Positions 35,893 through 48,900 of a stretch of 64,000 nucleotides of DNA are shown here, piece by piece; position 1 is the stretch's first letter; each line of letters starts with the position of its first letter. Source of the stretch: Mytilus californianus (taxonomy: Eukaryota > Mollusca > Bivalvia > Mytilida > Mytilidae). The notes below the pieces were generated by a model. The model was not told the DNA's origin. It was given only the letters and a program-made list of their open reading frames with translations, and made no database searches. The translations under genes and the position numbers were made by a program. The stretch is taken from positions 74,979,558 to 75,043,557 of the forward strand of contig NW_026262668.1 in the NCBI RefSeq assembly GCF_021869535.1, written 5' to 3'.

Positions 35893-37991
35893 TTAGTGCC
35901 GATGCAAAGACCCTATAAGTGAATCAATATTAACGCCAAAATATGCAATCTTTAATGACCTGACAACAGTATCGTAAGTATATCCCTTCTTAATAAGTCT
36001 ATTTAAAGGTTTTGTTAGCTTCAGAGGTGAATACTGACATTTTTGTGCTTTATAAAGAATATTTCCATAAAAAATTGGATGTGAAATACCTGAACGTATA
36101 AGAAGTCTGCATGTTGAGCTATATTTACGAATGATGTCCTTATACCGATGATAAAATTTAGTAAATGTTTTGACTAGTTTGTGATATCGAAAACCCTGGT
36201 GTAATAATTTTTCAGTAATACATAAATTTCTCTCGTTAAAATCTAAAACATTGTTACATACACGAGCGAATCGTGCAAGTTGAGATATATAAACACCGTA
36301 AGATGGTGACAAGGGAACGTCACCATCTAAAAATGGATAATTAACGATAGGAAATGAAAAATCATCTCTTCCATTAATGATATAGATATCAAGATCGAGG
36401 AAAGGGCAGTGGTCATTGTTAGTATTAGCTTTATTCAAAGTAAGTTCAACAGGATAAATTTCTTTAGTATACATACTGAAGTCGTCATTATTGAGAGCCA
36501 AAATATCATCCAAATATCTAAAAGTATTATTAAATTTGTGTATCAGATGTTGTTTCGATGGGTCTTTGCTGATTTTTGTCATAAATTGTAACTCATAGCA
36601 ATACAAAAAAAGGTCCGCAATAAGTGGTGCACAGTTAGTCCCCATTGGAATTCCGATAACCTGACGATATACGGAATCTCCAAAGCGAACAAAAATGTTA
36701 TCTAGTAAAAATTCAAGGGCATATATAGTATCAAAGCATGTCCAATTGACATAGTTTTTTTGTTTATTGCTACTAAAAAATGACCTAAAAGAGTTTGAAC
36801 ATATATATTCACATTCTGACTTTTTAAATGCCCATTTAATTAGGTGTGTGAATTTTTTCTTAATGAGAATGTGAGGCAATGTGGTATATAGGGTAGAAAA
36901 ATCAAAACTTTGAACAGATTCAAAATCACCAATATATGCATGTAATTTATCAAGTACCTCCAACGAGTTCTTGACACTCCAAAAGTAATTAATTCCACTA
37001 TTTTCGAAGGCCTTATTTGAACAATTTATTATCAGGTTTTTGATTGTACCAAGTGTACTGGTAAGAAGAATAGACAATTTAGTAGTGGAACAATGGCTTG
37101 AAGACGAAATAATTCTATATTTGTAAGTAGCTTCGGAAGCCAATACATAGTTGGGACTTTCATTGTATTTGGTTCTGCTTGTAAAGCGGTAGCTAAAAGT
37201 TTATGTTTGTTACAGATGTCGTTTTCTGAAAATGGAGTCAGTTGGAATGTTGGTGAATTGGTGATTTCTTTTTTCAGAACCTCAATGTAAAATTTACGTC
37301 AAACAATAATAATATTATTAGCAGCTTTATCGGCCGGGACAAAAACAAATTCCTTGGCTAGTTCTTTTAGTTTATGTTTGATACGAGAAATAGGTTTATT
37401 GTGGTTATTGTTAAGAGTAAAATGTTCTTTAAAATGTTGAATACGTATATCAACTATGTTCATTACTGAATTAAAAAAAGAGTCCAAAGATTTTTTGTCA
37501 GCTTTTTCCCGTTTTATCCATTTCAAACAGTAAGTATGGAGTGAGTCGTGGATGATATTACGACACTCATTCCAATTAATAATTGACGGGGGACGATATT
37601 TAGGTCCTTTACTGAGGAATGATTTTAACTCTCGGTCTTGAACGATGTTAAGATCTCCTGTTAAAACATGGGAAATGGGTCCATAAATGTATTCGGAATT
37701 ACTGCAATTACATGAAGTAGGTGTATTTTCACTGATATTAACATCTTTACACAATTGGCTATAATTAAACACAAATTTCCGGGTAGATTTCTTGTAGATA
37801 TAACAAATAAGAGGGAGCTCAGTATTATCAAAATATCCCGGAATTTGTTCTTTAACAGAATGGTCGTTAAAAATACCGGCAATATTTACAAAATCAAAAC
37901 CTTTATTGACATAATTTATTTTAATAAACTGTTTTTTATGATCTTCAGGGCGATCAATGTTGGGAAACAGTTTAGAATAACAATATGCCAT
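35893..37991 (-). pseudogene. Penelope-like reverse transcriptase, nearly complete but interrupted
   Basis: Reading right to left, a 230-codon segment (37991-37299) holds a CNCSN cysteine motif, HVLTGDLNIV and PADKAANNIIIV. A 416-codon segment (37143-35893) holds RT motif A (QSFDFSTLYT), motif B (IGIPMGTNCAP) and motif C (RYLDDIL). The PADK block and RT style suggest the Penelope-like superfamily, though another non-LTR class cannot be excluded. Breaks: an in-frame stop near 37297, and a frame change near 37130 just after a WLPKL motif, where a few codons appear deleted. The catalytic Asp pair is intact. It lies between genes A and B and is not part of either. Confidence 0.75.
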
Positions 37992-38397
37992 TATAATTTG
38001 AACGATTTCATACTTAGGACTGCTATATGAAATTGTGTTGCAATCCTCTAAAATTTTATTTAACTTATTAACCGGTAATGAACAGAGCTTTGTAAACAGA
38101 TAATGTCTGCCGTTGTTTTTTTAAATAGAAATTAGGTCCGAAATATTGGTATGATTGGTCCGAAATTTTCTTTGATTGCGAAATGCATATTTTTTGTTTG
38201 AATTTTTAAACTACATATGCATGTTTCATAATGAAAAAAATAAAATATAAAAATGCAGGTTAATCGACAAATTGCTATTCTTGAATTCAATCCATTTCTT
38301 AAGATAAAACTATTTTTCTGAAGAAAATGCATATAGTATAATAAAAAATGTGAGAAGAACATTTTCATTATAAAAATAATTACGTGGTACGATTGTC
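37992..38397. other. Sequence just upstream of the Penelope-like RT
   Basis: AT-rich, no recognisable coding. It may be the 5' end of the element. Short open frames here are not conserved elsewhere in the window. Confidence 0.3.
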
Positions 38398-38870
38398 AAT
38401 GACACATCACAGTTCCAATGACGCCTTCGATGTCAGAAACTATAGGTCACCGTTCGGCCTTGAACAATGAGCAAAATCCATATCGTATCGTCAGCTTTAA
38501 AAGGCAAAAACATGACAAAATGTTGAACAAACCAGAGGAAAAAACTACAGTTTGATTGATGACAAAGCAATAAATGAAAATAAACATGACAGACAGCAGC
38601 CAACAGCAGCCACTGAATTACAGGCTCTTAATCGACATGGGACAGGCACATACAGAATGTGGCGGGGTTAAACATGTTTGTGATTGCTCTACCCTCTTCT
38701 AACCCGGGACAGTGGTGTAACAACTCAACATAAGAACAAAATGTAAAATCAGTTGGAAACGACTTGTCTCATATTAGAACGAAGCACAAAAACAACTTAC
38801 ACAAAGACAAAAGACACAAACTTCTGATCTATATTAAAGTACTCGCAGTAACTGAAATCTAGTTCTAAGA
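38398..38870 (-). mobile_element. Penelope-like 3' tail, minus orientation
   Basis: Complement of the 43900-44325 tail ('aactataggtcaccgttcgg', 'acatacagaatgtggcgggg'). It directly follows the upstream end of the 35893-37991 element. Confidence 0.55.
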
Positions 38871-38969
38871 CTTAAGTATAAATTAGTACAGTTTCAACTG
38901 ATTTAGTGTTAAGACGTCATAAATACTCTACAAAACATGTTATTGCATATGTGTGTATGATTTTTCATT

Positions 38970-39125
38970 TCCTATTGTTAATTATCCATTTTTAGATGGT
39001 GACGTTCCCTTGCGGGATTTTCTCGCTGTGTTGAAGACCCATTGGTGGCCTTCGGCTGTTTTCTGCTCTTTGGTCGGGTTGTTGTCTCTTTGACACATTC
39101 CTCATTTCTATTCTCAATTTTATGC
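38970..39125 (+). mobile_element. Internally deleted Penelope-like remnant
   Basis: A few RT codons (FLDGDVPL) run straight into the subfamily's terminal sequence ('ttgaagacccattggtggcc' to 'ctattctcaattt'), so most of the C-terminus and 3'UTR are missing. Confidence 0.5.
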
Positions 39126-39374
39126 AGATATAATATTTTATGTACTTCGTTAGTTTGTTATTATTATTTGACACCCTCAGGAATTTAATTTATAATTTAA
39201 AAGACTCATCCCCTCCAATCAAAACAACGTTAGAATGCAGAATACAATTATGATGTTGAAGAGCATTGAAGACCCAAAATTCCATGTGCTAAATCTGGTT
39301 CATAAAATGGTAATCTTTATTCTGTTATATTTGAATCCACGGGGGTCATATGAAATATAAATAAAATATATTTT

Positions 39375-39800
39375 ATACTCTTGTGTATATGTTTGAACTG
39401 ATTTTAAGAACACTTGACATTAATTTGAAGTTTTTATATCATTCACACGTGGGTTCGTTCATTCTCAGAACACTTACAGAATCGTATGAAGTTATAATAC
39501 GCATGTCTACTGACAATTTGTAAGTACTTAAGACTACACTTTTAATGAGCGATTTAAATTTCAATTACTATTAATTAATCAATTTACTATACCAATATAT
39601 CCATTGCATCGTTTCTGTCTATGGTAATAAAAGTTTTGCTTTACAAAAATCTTGTTTTCTTTGACATATGTTCTAATTCATATTAATTATTTCCGGAGTA
39701 CAATTTAACAAACAGTTATCACTTTCATGCTTAAACTAGTAATGAATGTGAACATTTCAAATAGAGTTGTGACTGTTAACAGTGTGGTGAAACTTACTGC
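39375..39800 (+). other. First copy of a duplicated, spliced-looking segment (possible non-coding first exon of gene B)
   Basis: This segment is clearly related to 44370-44880 ('agaacacttga', 'cacgtgggttc', 'agaacactt', 'tgacaa' then a GTAAGTA donor here at 39520). No coding frame is shared. A conserved donor downstream of a TA-rich stretch suggests a duplicated promoter and 5'UTR exon of the downstream gene. This is inference only. Confidence 0.35.
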
Positions 39801-42729
39801 TCAGAATTACTTTAGTTAGTTATATTAATCACTCTATTCGATGGTGTTCAACCAAAAGTACTATATATGCTCTATTTATTTCAAAGAAAAACGACAGAAG
39901 AAACTATTGGAAAACCTATTGTCAAACCAGAATTTAAGTAAAGTAGAAGCGAACTGTTTAACATCCTGTCAATTATAGATCATTATAACTGGAAATACGG
40001 ATATGAGTCAGTTCTAATTATTTCACTGTTTAAACATATCTGTTATTGTCTATAATCATCTAAACATTTAAGAATCGTGAAAATTATTTTGCGAATTACT
40101 TATTCCATGAATTACCACTTGAGATTTCTTTAAATAAATCTCCATTCTTACCCTCTCGTAAATCTTTACTATTGTGTTACTCAATGTATTCATACTTTTT
40201 TGGTTACTTTTATGTATTAATACCTATATGTTAAAGGGGCATTAGCTTCGATTTAGAGAAAAAAAATAAAATACGATTCTTTTTGTTTCAAGTATTAATA
40301 AAAGCGGAATTTTGAAATAATGTTCTGTTACAATCAGTCACTTTGGCCCAAATTTGTCAAAGTAAGCTCAAAAGCATCGCTGATGTATTATTCACGTGTT
40401 AACCTCTTTGAATCCGTATGCATATGTGACCTTTGGTTTAATCCCTTAGCTGGAGATTGGTTACGCATGTACTAAGTGTGTTCAGATATTTAAAGGAAAA
40501 GAATATTAACATTGAAAGTGAAACAATGGTGAACTGATTCAATCCTCAAAAAATCATTCTTAGACGGGTAAAAACGGTGATTAACATATTTTCTAACCTA
40601 TAACATGAAACCCAACAGACCTAGAAAAATTCAATAGAACGTGCTCGATATCTATTTATATATATATGATTATATCGGGTTATACGACCGTCGGAAGTCT
40701 TTGGAGGCCAACTCGATAGTTAATTAGATGGCTTCTAGACTAAAATACACACGAAATGCTGATACATGATATTATCGATTCCATGCATTGTTTATTGTTT
40801 ATTTATGACTTTTTGTAATTTGGATATACGTTTTAGTATATTATAAATCAAATATGAGAATTTGAGTCAAATCGGTGAACATGAATTTAATGCCCCTTTA
40901 ATTATATATAATAATAATACTTATATGTTACTATTTTATTCATATGTATTTGTTACTCAATTTATTCATACTTATGTGTTACTTAATTTGTTCAAATTTA
41001 TTTGTTTCTATATCCATTCATATCTATACCCCCCCCCCCCCCCCGCAAACAAAGTTTTGGGTGGTATATAGGAATCACCATGTCCGTCTGACTGTCCGTC
41101 CATCCCGCTTCGTATCCTGTCCGTCCATCCCGCTTCGTATCCGGTGCATAACTTTTGTACTGTAAGTATAAGGTTAATCAAACTTACAAATCGATATTTG
41201 CATTTTAAAATGGGCATATTAATAGAAACTTAAAACTATTCTCGTTAGAGGTTTGCAATTAATAGTTACAATAGCTACAAAAGTATGATATGCGTCAAAA
41301 TCATTAACATAATCATCAATTATTAGGCATTTGGGAAATACAAATACTCTACTACGTAATGCAAAGATATTTATATATATAATTTTCAACAAGAGTCAGT
41401 TAAAATGGATCAAATTTAAAACTATACTAACAGATAATTTTTGCCATTTTGTAAAATCCCAGTTTATACCAGGAATAAGATTTATGAAGTGTACCTACTT
41501 CATACAATAGCCAATATGACAGGATATCTGGAGATGTTTTTTCCTACTTGCTTCCTTTTCTTTATACTAGGTTAATGACAGAAAAGAGCTCCTACCATTA
41601 AATACTTTGAAAAGTATTAGAGGTCACGAAATATCTGGAACGTGCATATAAAATTTATATCTAATCGGTTAAAAGAACAACTTTGAAATACATATTTTTT
41701 TTTAAGTTGACCGTTATAACAGACACTTTTGGCATGGACCCTTCTTTTTCTTTTCCGGTGCTGAAAATTGTGTAGTATTTTTTTTATATTAAACTTATTG
41801 ACGCTTATTTAATGGATTTTCTCTATAACAGCAGTTATACGTGCTGACCTCCTCTCCCCCCACAAGCCAAGAATGTTCTTATTTCAACTTCGAACATCTT
41901 CTCGCCTCCAACACACTTTATGCACCATTTTTCCATAAAATCATACACATGAATCGACTAAAAAAGGTACCTTTTCATCTATGTTGGTGGTTTGTGTGTA
42001 CAATCACCTAACTATCCAGACATTAATTTTTTCCCTAATCGTAAGCTTAAATTTTCCTCGATTGTGACATTACCGAATGAGACTTATCAACGAACTGATA
42101 CTATCCATGAACAACATGACGGATGACAATTAGTGGTGAAAGATCTGCTTACTGTTCCGGAGAAACTGAGATTGCCCTCAGTTTTTGGTTTTCTTGGTAG
42201 TGTTCTGTGAAATTGTTTGTCTTTTCGTAGTCATTCGACTTTTGCCATGGCGTTGTCAGTTTCTCTTCGATGTACGCCTCTGAATGTTCCCCTAGTATCT
42301 TTCGCCTCTTTCTTGAAATTCCGGAAAGTCCATTCAATGTGACGGAAGTATTTGCTGTACGCAAGTTCGACTAACAGTAGACTCAAAATACATTGCAGAA
42401 AATCATGAAGTTCGATCAGTTTAAAAGATTAATGGTTGGTTACATGCGTCAAAATTAAAATACGGGAAACCTTTCAAACGTATAGGACGTCATGAGTTCA
42501 TGTCAGGCGAACCTTTGATTATAATGGGATAGGAAAATTAAAGTCGATATATACAACTTTAAGGTGTTTTTTTAATTCATATAAATTTATCAAAATCGAT
42601 CAATTCTAAACAAGTTATGAGTAGCTTAAACAATATCATTTGATTCTATTTTTTGCTGATACACGTAGTTGAACAATTGTTGCATATGGTCATGACAGAG
42701 TACTGAAACATCATAATATATTTTCATTT
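39801..42729. other. Non-coding intergenic DNA between the two copies of the duplicated 5' segment
   Basis: AT-rich. 40845-40905 resembles 3810-3880 ('caaatatgagaatttgag', 'gaacatgaattt'), so an old interspersed repeat is present. No gene seen. Confidence 0.4.
41029..41170. repeat. C16 run followed by 'gtccgtccatcccgcttcgt' duplicated repeat
   Basis: The 26-bp unit 'tgtccgtccatcccgcttcg' plus 'tatcc' occurs twice (about 41092-41145). No gene. Confidence 0.6.
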
Positions 42730-42855
42730 TCTACCAAAGGTCGGTAATTCTCTTCGGGCACTCCGGATTCCTCCACCAATAAAAACTGACCGCCACGAAA
42801 TAGCACAATAGTGTTGAAAGTGGCGTTAAACACCAATCAATCAATCAATCAAGCA
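42730..42855 (+). mobile_element. SINE 3' portion
   Basis: Shares the central domain and tail of the 49735-49955 SINE (GGTCGGTAATTCTC, CACTCCGGATTCCTCCACCA, GAAAGTGGCGTTAAACACC) and ends in (CAAT)n. The tRNA head is absent. Confidence 0.65.
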
Positions 42856-43159
42856 TAATATATTTTGACATTAAAGCGACATCTATTTCCCTTACGTTTC
42901 AAAAAGGGACGAGAAGATACGAAATGCAATCGGAATATATTTGTATTGTAATACAGATTTATTTTCTACTACAAAAAGGTCATCTCATCATTATTTTATT
43001 CAACTTTTTCTCACTCTATTCATGTTTTTGCTTGTATTCGTATGTAGACTCGTATAATCAACTCTATCATCTACATAACATTTCCACTCAAATACTATAG
43101 TGATATGCATTGTACCGGGCAGAAGAATCTTCATGAATATATTTTACTTGGGGGCTAAT

Positions 43160-44325
43160 TCTGCTTGCTTTAATTAAACTGGGAGAAGACTTGTTCGCTA
43201 TGCCCGTGTCTGTTGTGACGTTTTGGATTTCAATGAACGTAATCCATGTATTACTGGTAAATTATTAAGTCAGGGATTTCGTTCACACAAATTACTTAAA
43301 ACCTTTACTAAATTCTTCCATTGATATAAAGATTTGGTTTGGAAGTTTGGTAACCCTTATACCTTTAGAAAACTTATTTCAAACGGGATAGCACATCCTA
43401 AATTTTACGGAGATGTTGTGTACCGAGCCCAGAAATTTAGATACGATCCGGGTAAACTTATCGATCCTTTAAATAAACTTATTCTAAAAGGTTACTAATT
43501 CAACAATATACAATTAGATCTTTGAATATTGTTTTTTATTGGTATTAATATTGATTTTGTTATCAGTAAATTAAAATCAAACTAAATATTGTTTTTATAT
43601 ACATATGCACAGTCATGGCTCTACAATCTGTCGATACCTGTATCTTGGCATTGCACAAGGTCATGTTTTTCTCTGACTGTTAATGGCGTCTTTAGACTAA
43701 ATCCATTGGATTTTGGATGTGTACTGATTGATATTTAAGTCTTAGATGCATGATATTTTTATTAGTTGTTATTGGCCTTGAACTAGCTGTCAGTAACTGC
43801 GAGTACTCTCAGATCTGTACTTAGTGTTTTTTTGTGATTGGGATATATAAGTACCATGCCACGTCCAATCTGTGCTTTTGTTAGATATATTTCTGCTTTG
43901 TATCCATCTGATGAGTTAAGCCCTTTTCAATAGATTTTTATATATGTTTTTATGTTGTACTGTTACCCCACTGTCTCAGGTTAGGGGAGGGTTGGCGCCT
44001 TCAAACTAGTGTAACCCCGCCACATTCTGTATGTTCCTGTCCCAAGTCAAGAGCCTGTAATTCAGTGGTTGTCGTTTGTTGCTGTATATCATAATTGTTT
44101 TTCGTTCATTATTTTGTACATTAATCAGGCCGTTAGTTTTCTCGTTTGAATTGTTTTACATTTGTCATTTCGGGGCTTTTTATAGCTGACTTTACGGTAT
44201 AGGTTTTACTCATTGTTGAAGGCCGTACGGTGACCTATAGTTGGTAATTTCTGTGTCATTTGGTCTCTTGTGAAGAGTTGTCTCATTGGCAATCATACCA
44301 CATCTTCTTATCTTTATACGACGAG
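43160..44325 (+). mobile_element. Penelope-like C-terminal fragment with complete 3' tail
   Basis: 43170-43500 reads LVRYARVC, LDFNERNPCITGKLLSQGFR and KLIDPLNKLILKGY (one stop, after KFFH), similar to the C-terminus of 35893-37143. The tail ends 'gagttgtctcattggcaatc' and 'accacatcttctta', an end seen many times in the window. Confidence 0.7.
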
Positions 44326-44369
44326 TTAAATTGTTTATAAACTAATAATAGTAATATGTGTTACCAAGA

Positions 44370-44880
44370 TACTGTTTTCATTGACTTTTCGTTGTAATAA
44401 CGCACACTTTTACTCTGTGTGTATGTATAAACTGGTTATAAGAACACTTGATCAATTAATTAGTTTGAAGTATTCGTGGCGCTCATACGTGGGTTCATAC
44501 CCGGAACACTTGAGAGTAGAGTTGTATAAAATCAGTTATTCGAATGTTCATATCCGAAGTGTCTTCTGACAAGTAAGTACATTTATAATAGATTGACCAA
44601 CCGTACTTTTAAATATCTATTTCTTTTTAAAATAATTTAAATTGAAACGGTGTTGGTACTAAATAGTTTTATTTTCAGATGTTTCTTCAAATATGCGTAA
44701 TTGAATCTTTTCAATCCGATGCAACCGATTTTATTATAATATATAAATATATTTTCAATGATCAGGACCTGTTTTATGCTTTACAAAACTGTAAACGGTA
44801 AAGGACTCTGAAATTGAATTTTACTACATTTGGAATAGAGTTGATGAGGTTATTTATTATCTATATCACGAGAAACTACT
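44370..44880 (+). other. Second copy of the duplicated segment with donor-like GTAAGTAC
   Basis: Homologous to 39375-39800. The shared part runs from about 44392 to the donor at 44573 (TGACAA|GTAAGTAC) and patchily beyond. It lies 1.3 kb before the gene B signal-peptide exon and directly after a retroelement tail ending near 44325. It may be a 5'UTR exon. The 62-codon open frame here is not conserved in the other copy. Confidence 0.35.
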
Positions 44881-45869
44881 TCAAAATATCAATTTATTGT
44901 ATTAATAACTTAATTATCAATATTTAGTTTTTAATGTAGTGTTTTGTTGCCTGCAGCATTTTTTTTGTCTTTGTGTTTCTTTGTGAATTCTTTATGACTG
45001 ATGATTTTGATTGCATTTTAAATCGTCATCCTTTAGTTTTATAGAAATTTACAATGAAATTTATCGAATTTCGGATACCTGAAAAAACGTAGAATCATAG
45101 AGAAAAAACATTTCAATATACCGTCAATGCATACCTGTCCCTTTTCCTTCTATAAACATGTTACATTTTCAAATACTTAACGATGATTTGGTGTATGTAG
45201 AGAATTTAATAAAATCAGTTTGATTCATCTTCTAATTCTGTTACATTTTCTTATAAGTTACAACTTGATGTATATATCATTTCCCGCAATCTTCTGAAAT
45301 GAGATATATCATGGCAAATTTTATTAAACTGTTTTTTGTAATTCATTATACAAGGCCTTGGTTTGCTCTCTGACCATACCATTAAGCCATATCAATTAAA
45401 AATAACTATTTCTAAAATACGAATAAAAATTGGCCTATGGGGTAATAAAGTTGATCTACTACACCAATGTATTAGAGATATTCATTTGGTATTAAGCAGT
45501 TATCTAGAATTTAATTAAATAGGATGATATTTATTAGGTGTTATGTAACTAATAAAAATAAAAATGGTAGCGCTTCTTATCAAAAATTAAAAATGCAAAG
45601 GGAATTAACTGCGACAAAATGTATTGCTCTACATTGGCTATATTGGGCATTTCTATTTTGTATGCTCATTCAATTAGTCCCATGAAAAAGCTTCATATTT
45701 GAGTTGCAACTGATATTGTAAAATACATTTTAATATATTTAACTTATAAATAACCTTAAATGTTATATATTATAAAAAATGTTAAGTTATTTTCGAGTTT
45801 TAATGATGACCTAAATTGCTCAAATACAATACAAACTATAGCCATGCAGGGAGGGAATTTTCTTCGAAT

Positions 45870-45969
45870 ATGGAAAAATTGTCGGTCATGTCCGATTTTT
45901 ATGCGAAAAAGCTGATATCATTTGTTTTCATATATATGTTTGCTATACAGTTGGAATGTTCAACAAGAT
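45870..45969 (+). CDS. Gene B exon 1: start and signal peptide
   Basis: The exon has 33 codons plus one base. The first ATG of the frame is at 45870 and a second in-frame ATG is at 45888. The peptide has basic residues (FYAKK) followed by LISFVFIYMFAIQLEC, a clear signal peptide that resembles the gene A leader. The donor AGAT|GTAGGC is weak, but the same GTAGGC donor is used by both duplicated exons of this gene. The T completes a Cys codon with the GT of the next exon. Confidence 0.5.
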
Positions 45970-48900
45970 GTAGGCTGTGTTTAGCATTTTTCGCAAATTA
46001 TACGTTTGTTATGTACCTTATAGACTTATGAAACAGTACGACCTTTCTTTCCAATGTTAACTCAAAGATTCTCTTCAACATTTCGCACTAAAAATATCCT
46101 TCTATGTAATTTATTAACCGTGTTTTTTAACTCATTATAGATACCAGGGCCCGGTTGTTCAAAATACTGGATAAAGTTATCCACTGGATATATTCTGTAT
46201 CCACTGGATAACTTCTGTCCACTAGACAAATTTGGTTGTCCATGGACAAAATTTGTCCAGTGTCTAGGGGTTAGGATAAGTTCTTATCCAGGGACTAAAT
46301 ATTGAGGTGTTCTTCTTGCATAAATTGCTTTCCTAACGACGCCTCGTCAATGACTGTCAAACGACCTAAGGCAAATAAGATTCAGGTCAGGAATCTGAGC
46401 AAGTTTATTGTCTCCCGTTATTTTCTCGTAGCGGTAGTGGAAATCTCTATACCATGTCCGATTCTGTTACAAAAAAAACATGACTAATCAACTCTTTTTA
46501 GCAACACAAGGTTATCCCTTACATAAGGATTCAGTTCAGATGTATATAAATTGACATTTCGTCTTTCCAAAAGTAAAATGGTTGTTATTGGAAATTTGAA
46601 ATTTCGAATTAAATTCGAGGCAAAAGTAGTTTACATATCTCAATTGATACGTTATGCTCGTGCATGTTCACACTATACTGACTTCATATACAGGAGTGTG
46701 CTCCTTACGCAGAAACTGCTCCAACAGAGTTATGAGGAGGAAAGATTAAAAATGACACTCCGTAAATTTTATAGACACCATCACGAATTGGTTGATCTAT
46801 ACGATGTGTCTGTGTCTAAACTAACTAATGACATTTTTACCACGTCTAAGATTGTGGTTTAACATCTATGTCGTCTGTCTGCTAAGTGCCGAACGTGACC
46901 TATTCCCGAATATGACTGTTATACCGAGTGTGAATTTGCATTGCTATACGACGTGTCTCGGTATTTTGTACATCCAACATTCATGTATTTATTTTTGATG
47001 TTTCTGTTATGGATTCAGTTGGATAATGTGTTATGTCTTATCGTTTGTAATCCAAATAATTATAAAATAGCCTTTCAATACCATTATTGTCATGAAAATT
47101 GTTTGGACTGGTATTGTTAAAATAATTGTATAAAGTTCGAGATTGCATATTCGTTACGTAAGTGCGTCACTGTTTGTGATGTCCTGTGATGTATGTGGTT
47201 GATGGAAGATGTTCGTTGTTGTTCTGCGGTTTGCATGTTGTGTCGACGATTATATTATTTGTTTGTGCGTTTCTCTGTGATGAGTGTTCTTGTGTGTGTT
47301 TTTGCAGTATTTCTGTAATGTAGTGTTGTCATTTTAACGATATTTTTTTTAACATTGTCATATAAGCGGGAGGTTTGGCTTGCCATTAAACCAGGTTCAA
47401 CCCACCATTTTTTCTTAAAATGTCCTGTACCAAGTCAGGAATATGGCAGTTGTTATCAAATAGTTCGTTTCTATGTATGTTGGCGTTTGTTTTTGTTGCA
47501 CTTCAGTGTTCCTGTTGTTCCTTTGTTTTCCTCTTATAGTTGATGTGTTTCCCTCGGTTTTAGTTTGTAACCCTGATTCGTTTTCTCTCAATCGATTTAT
47601 GACTTTTGAACATCGGTATACTACTGTTGCCTTTATTTACCGATGTTCAAATCTCATAAATCCATTTAGAAGATACAAATCAAGGCAACAAAACAAATGA
47701 GGGAATGGCATGAACTCTAAAGAAACAAGACCGGACGCGTCTACAGGGTAAGCGTCTCCTGCTATTCATACATACACACATTCCCTATGCAAATCCATAT
47801 TCAGTAAAAATGTCACAATCAGAAATAGGAAACAATAGGTAAATTTATAGTTGAGATGCTCATTTTGATAGACACAGATCTAAGATTGTGAATACATGTC
47901 GCTAATGAAACACAAACGCATCGATCAACCAATTCGTGAAGCTGACCGCAATACTTCTGTTACGTAGTGTCCATGTCAGTCGTTTTTCATCAATTTCAGT
48001 TGATTTGGAAGGAGCAAACATATGTTAATGAGGTTCGTTCAGCGTGGATATGGACGAACGTAACGCTTTCGTTGATTCATTGAGATAATATGTATATGTC
48101 CATATTATGGGACAAAGGGTATGTTACTGCTGACAAATGGGAAGTTGACAATTGGAAAGTTGAAATTATCACGTTTTTCATAGATTCTAGTTTGAGGTCG
48201 TCCTCGTGTGTCAATATCGAGGAAATAATCAAGATAAGAAGCAGAACTTCTAGTTTTGGTCATATTCTGAATTTCAATTTCGCTTGGATATATGAGATGC
48301 AAGCACTCACTGAAATGTTGATTATTGAGTGACAGGATACCATCAATATATCTGAAAATGAATGTACAGAACTTTGCTAAGTTCCATTTCTTTTTGTCGT
48401 TTGGAAGGTTCTATATCAGTCATGATTTATATGAGCATAAAACCAAGTCGGCCAGTAGGGTTGTACAGTTAGAAATACCGAATATGTGTGTGTTTTCTTT
48501 AGTCTATTTTTCTAGGTAAAAAAATTGCAGAATATTTTAGTAAACACATAGACTTTGTAGTCATTATGTTTGATTAAGTAAAACACCAAAAATTCAGAAC
48601 ATGTAACAATAGGTGTTTTTTTTTTTTTTTTTTTTTTTTTTACATCTTTCGGTTTCTTTTTTTGTTGTTGACGTATACCGTATCCCATATCATTGATATT
48701 CGAATATAAAATTATTTTTTGTCGTTTTTATTTTTATTCATATCATCCCATACAAAATTTTGCTTATAATGTTAAAATTTAATCAGTGTCTTAACATGTG
48801 TCTTTGTTTTTTTTTTTTAGGTAATTTTATTTCTTTCAACGATGAACTGCAATCAGTTATTCAGAATTGTCATTTGGTAAGTTGCGCACGACTCGTGTTT

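Noticed and set aside
48842-48876. ATG inside gene B exon 2 (MNCNQLFRIV) as an alternative start with a signal-like peptide
   Set aside because: That frame meets a stop at once when joined to exon 3.
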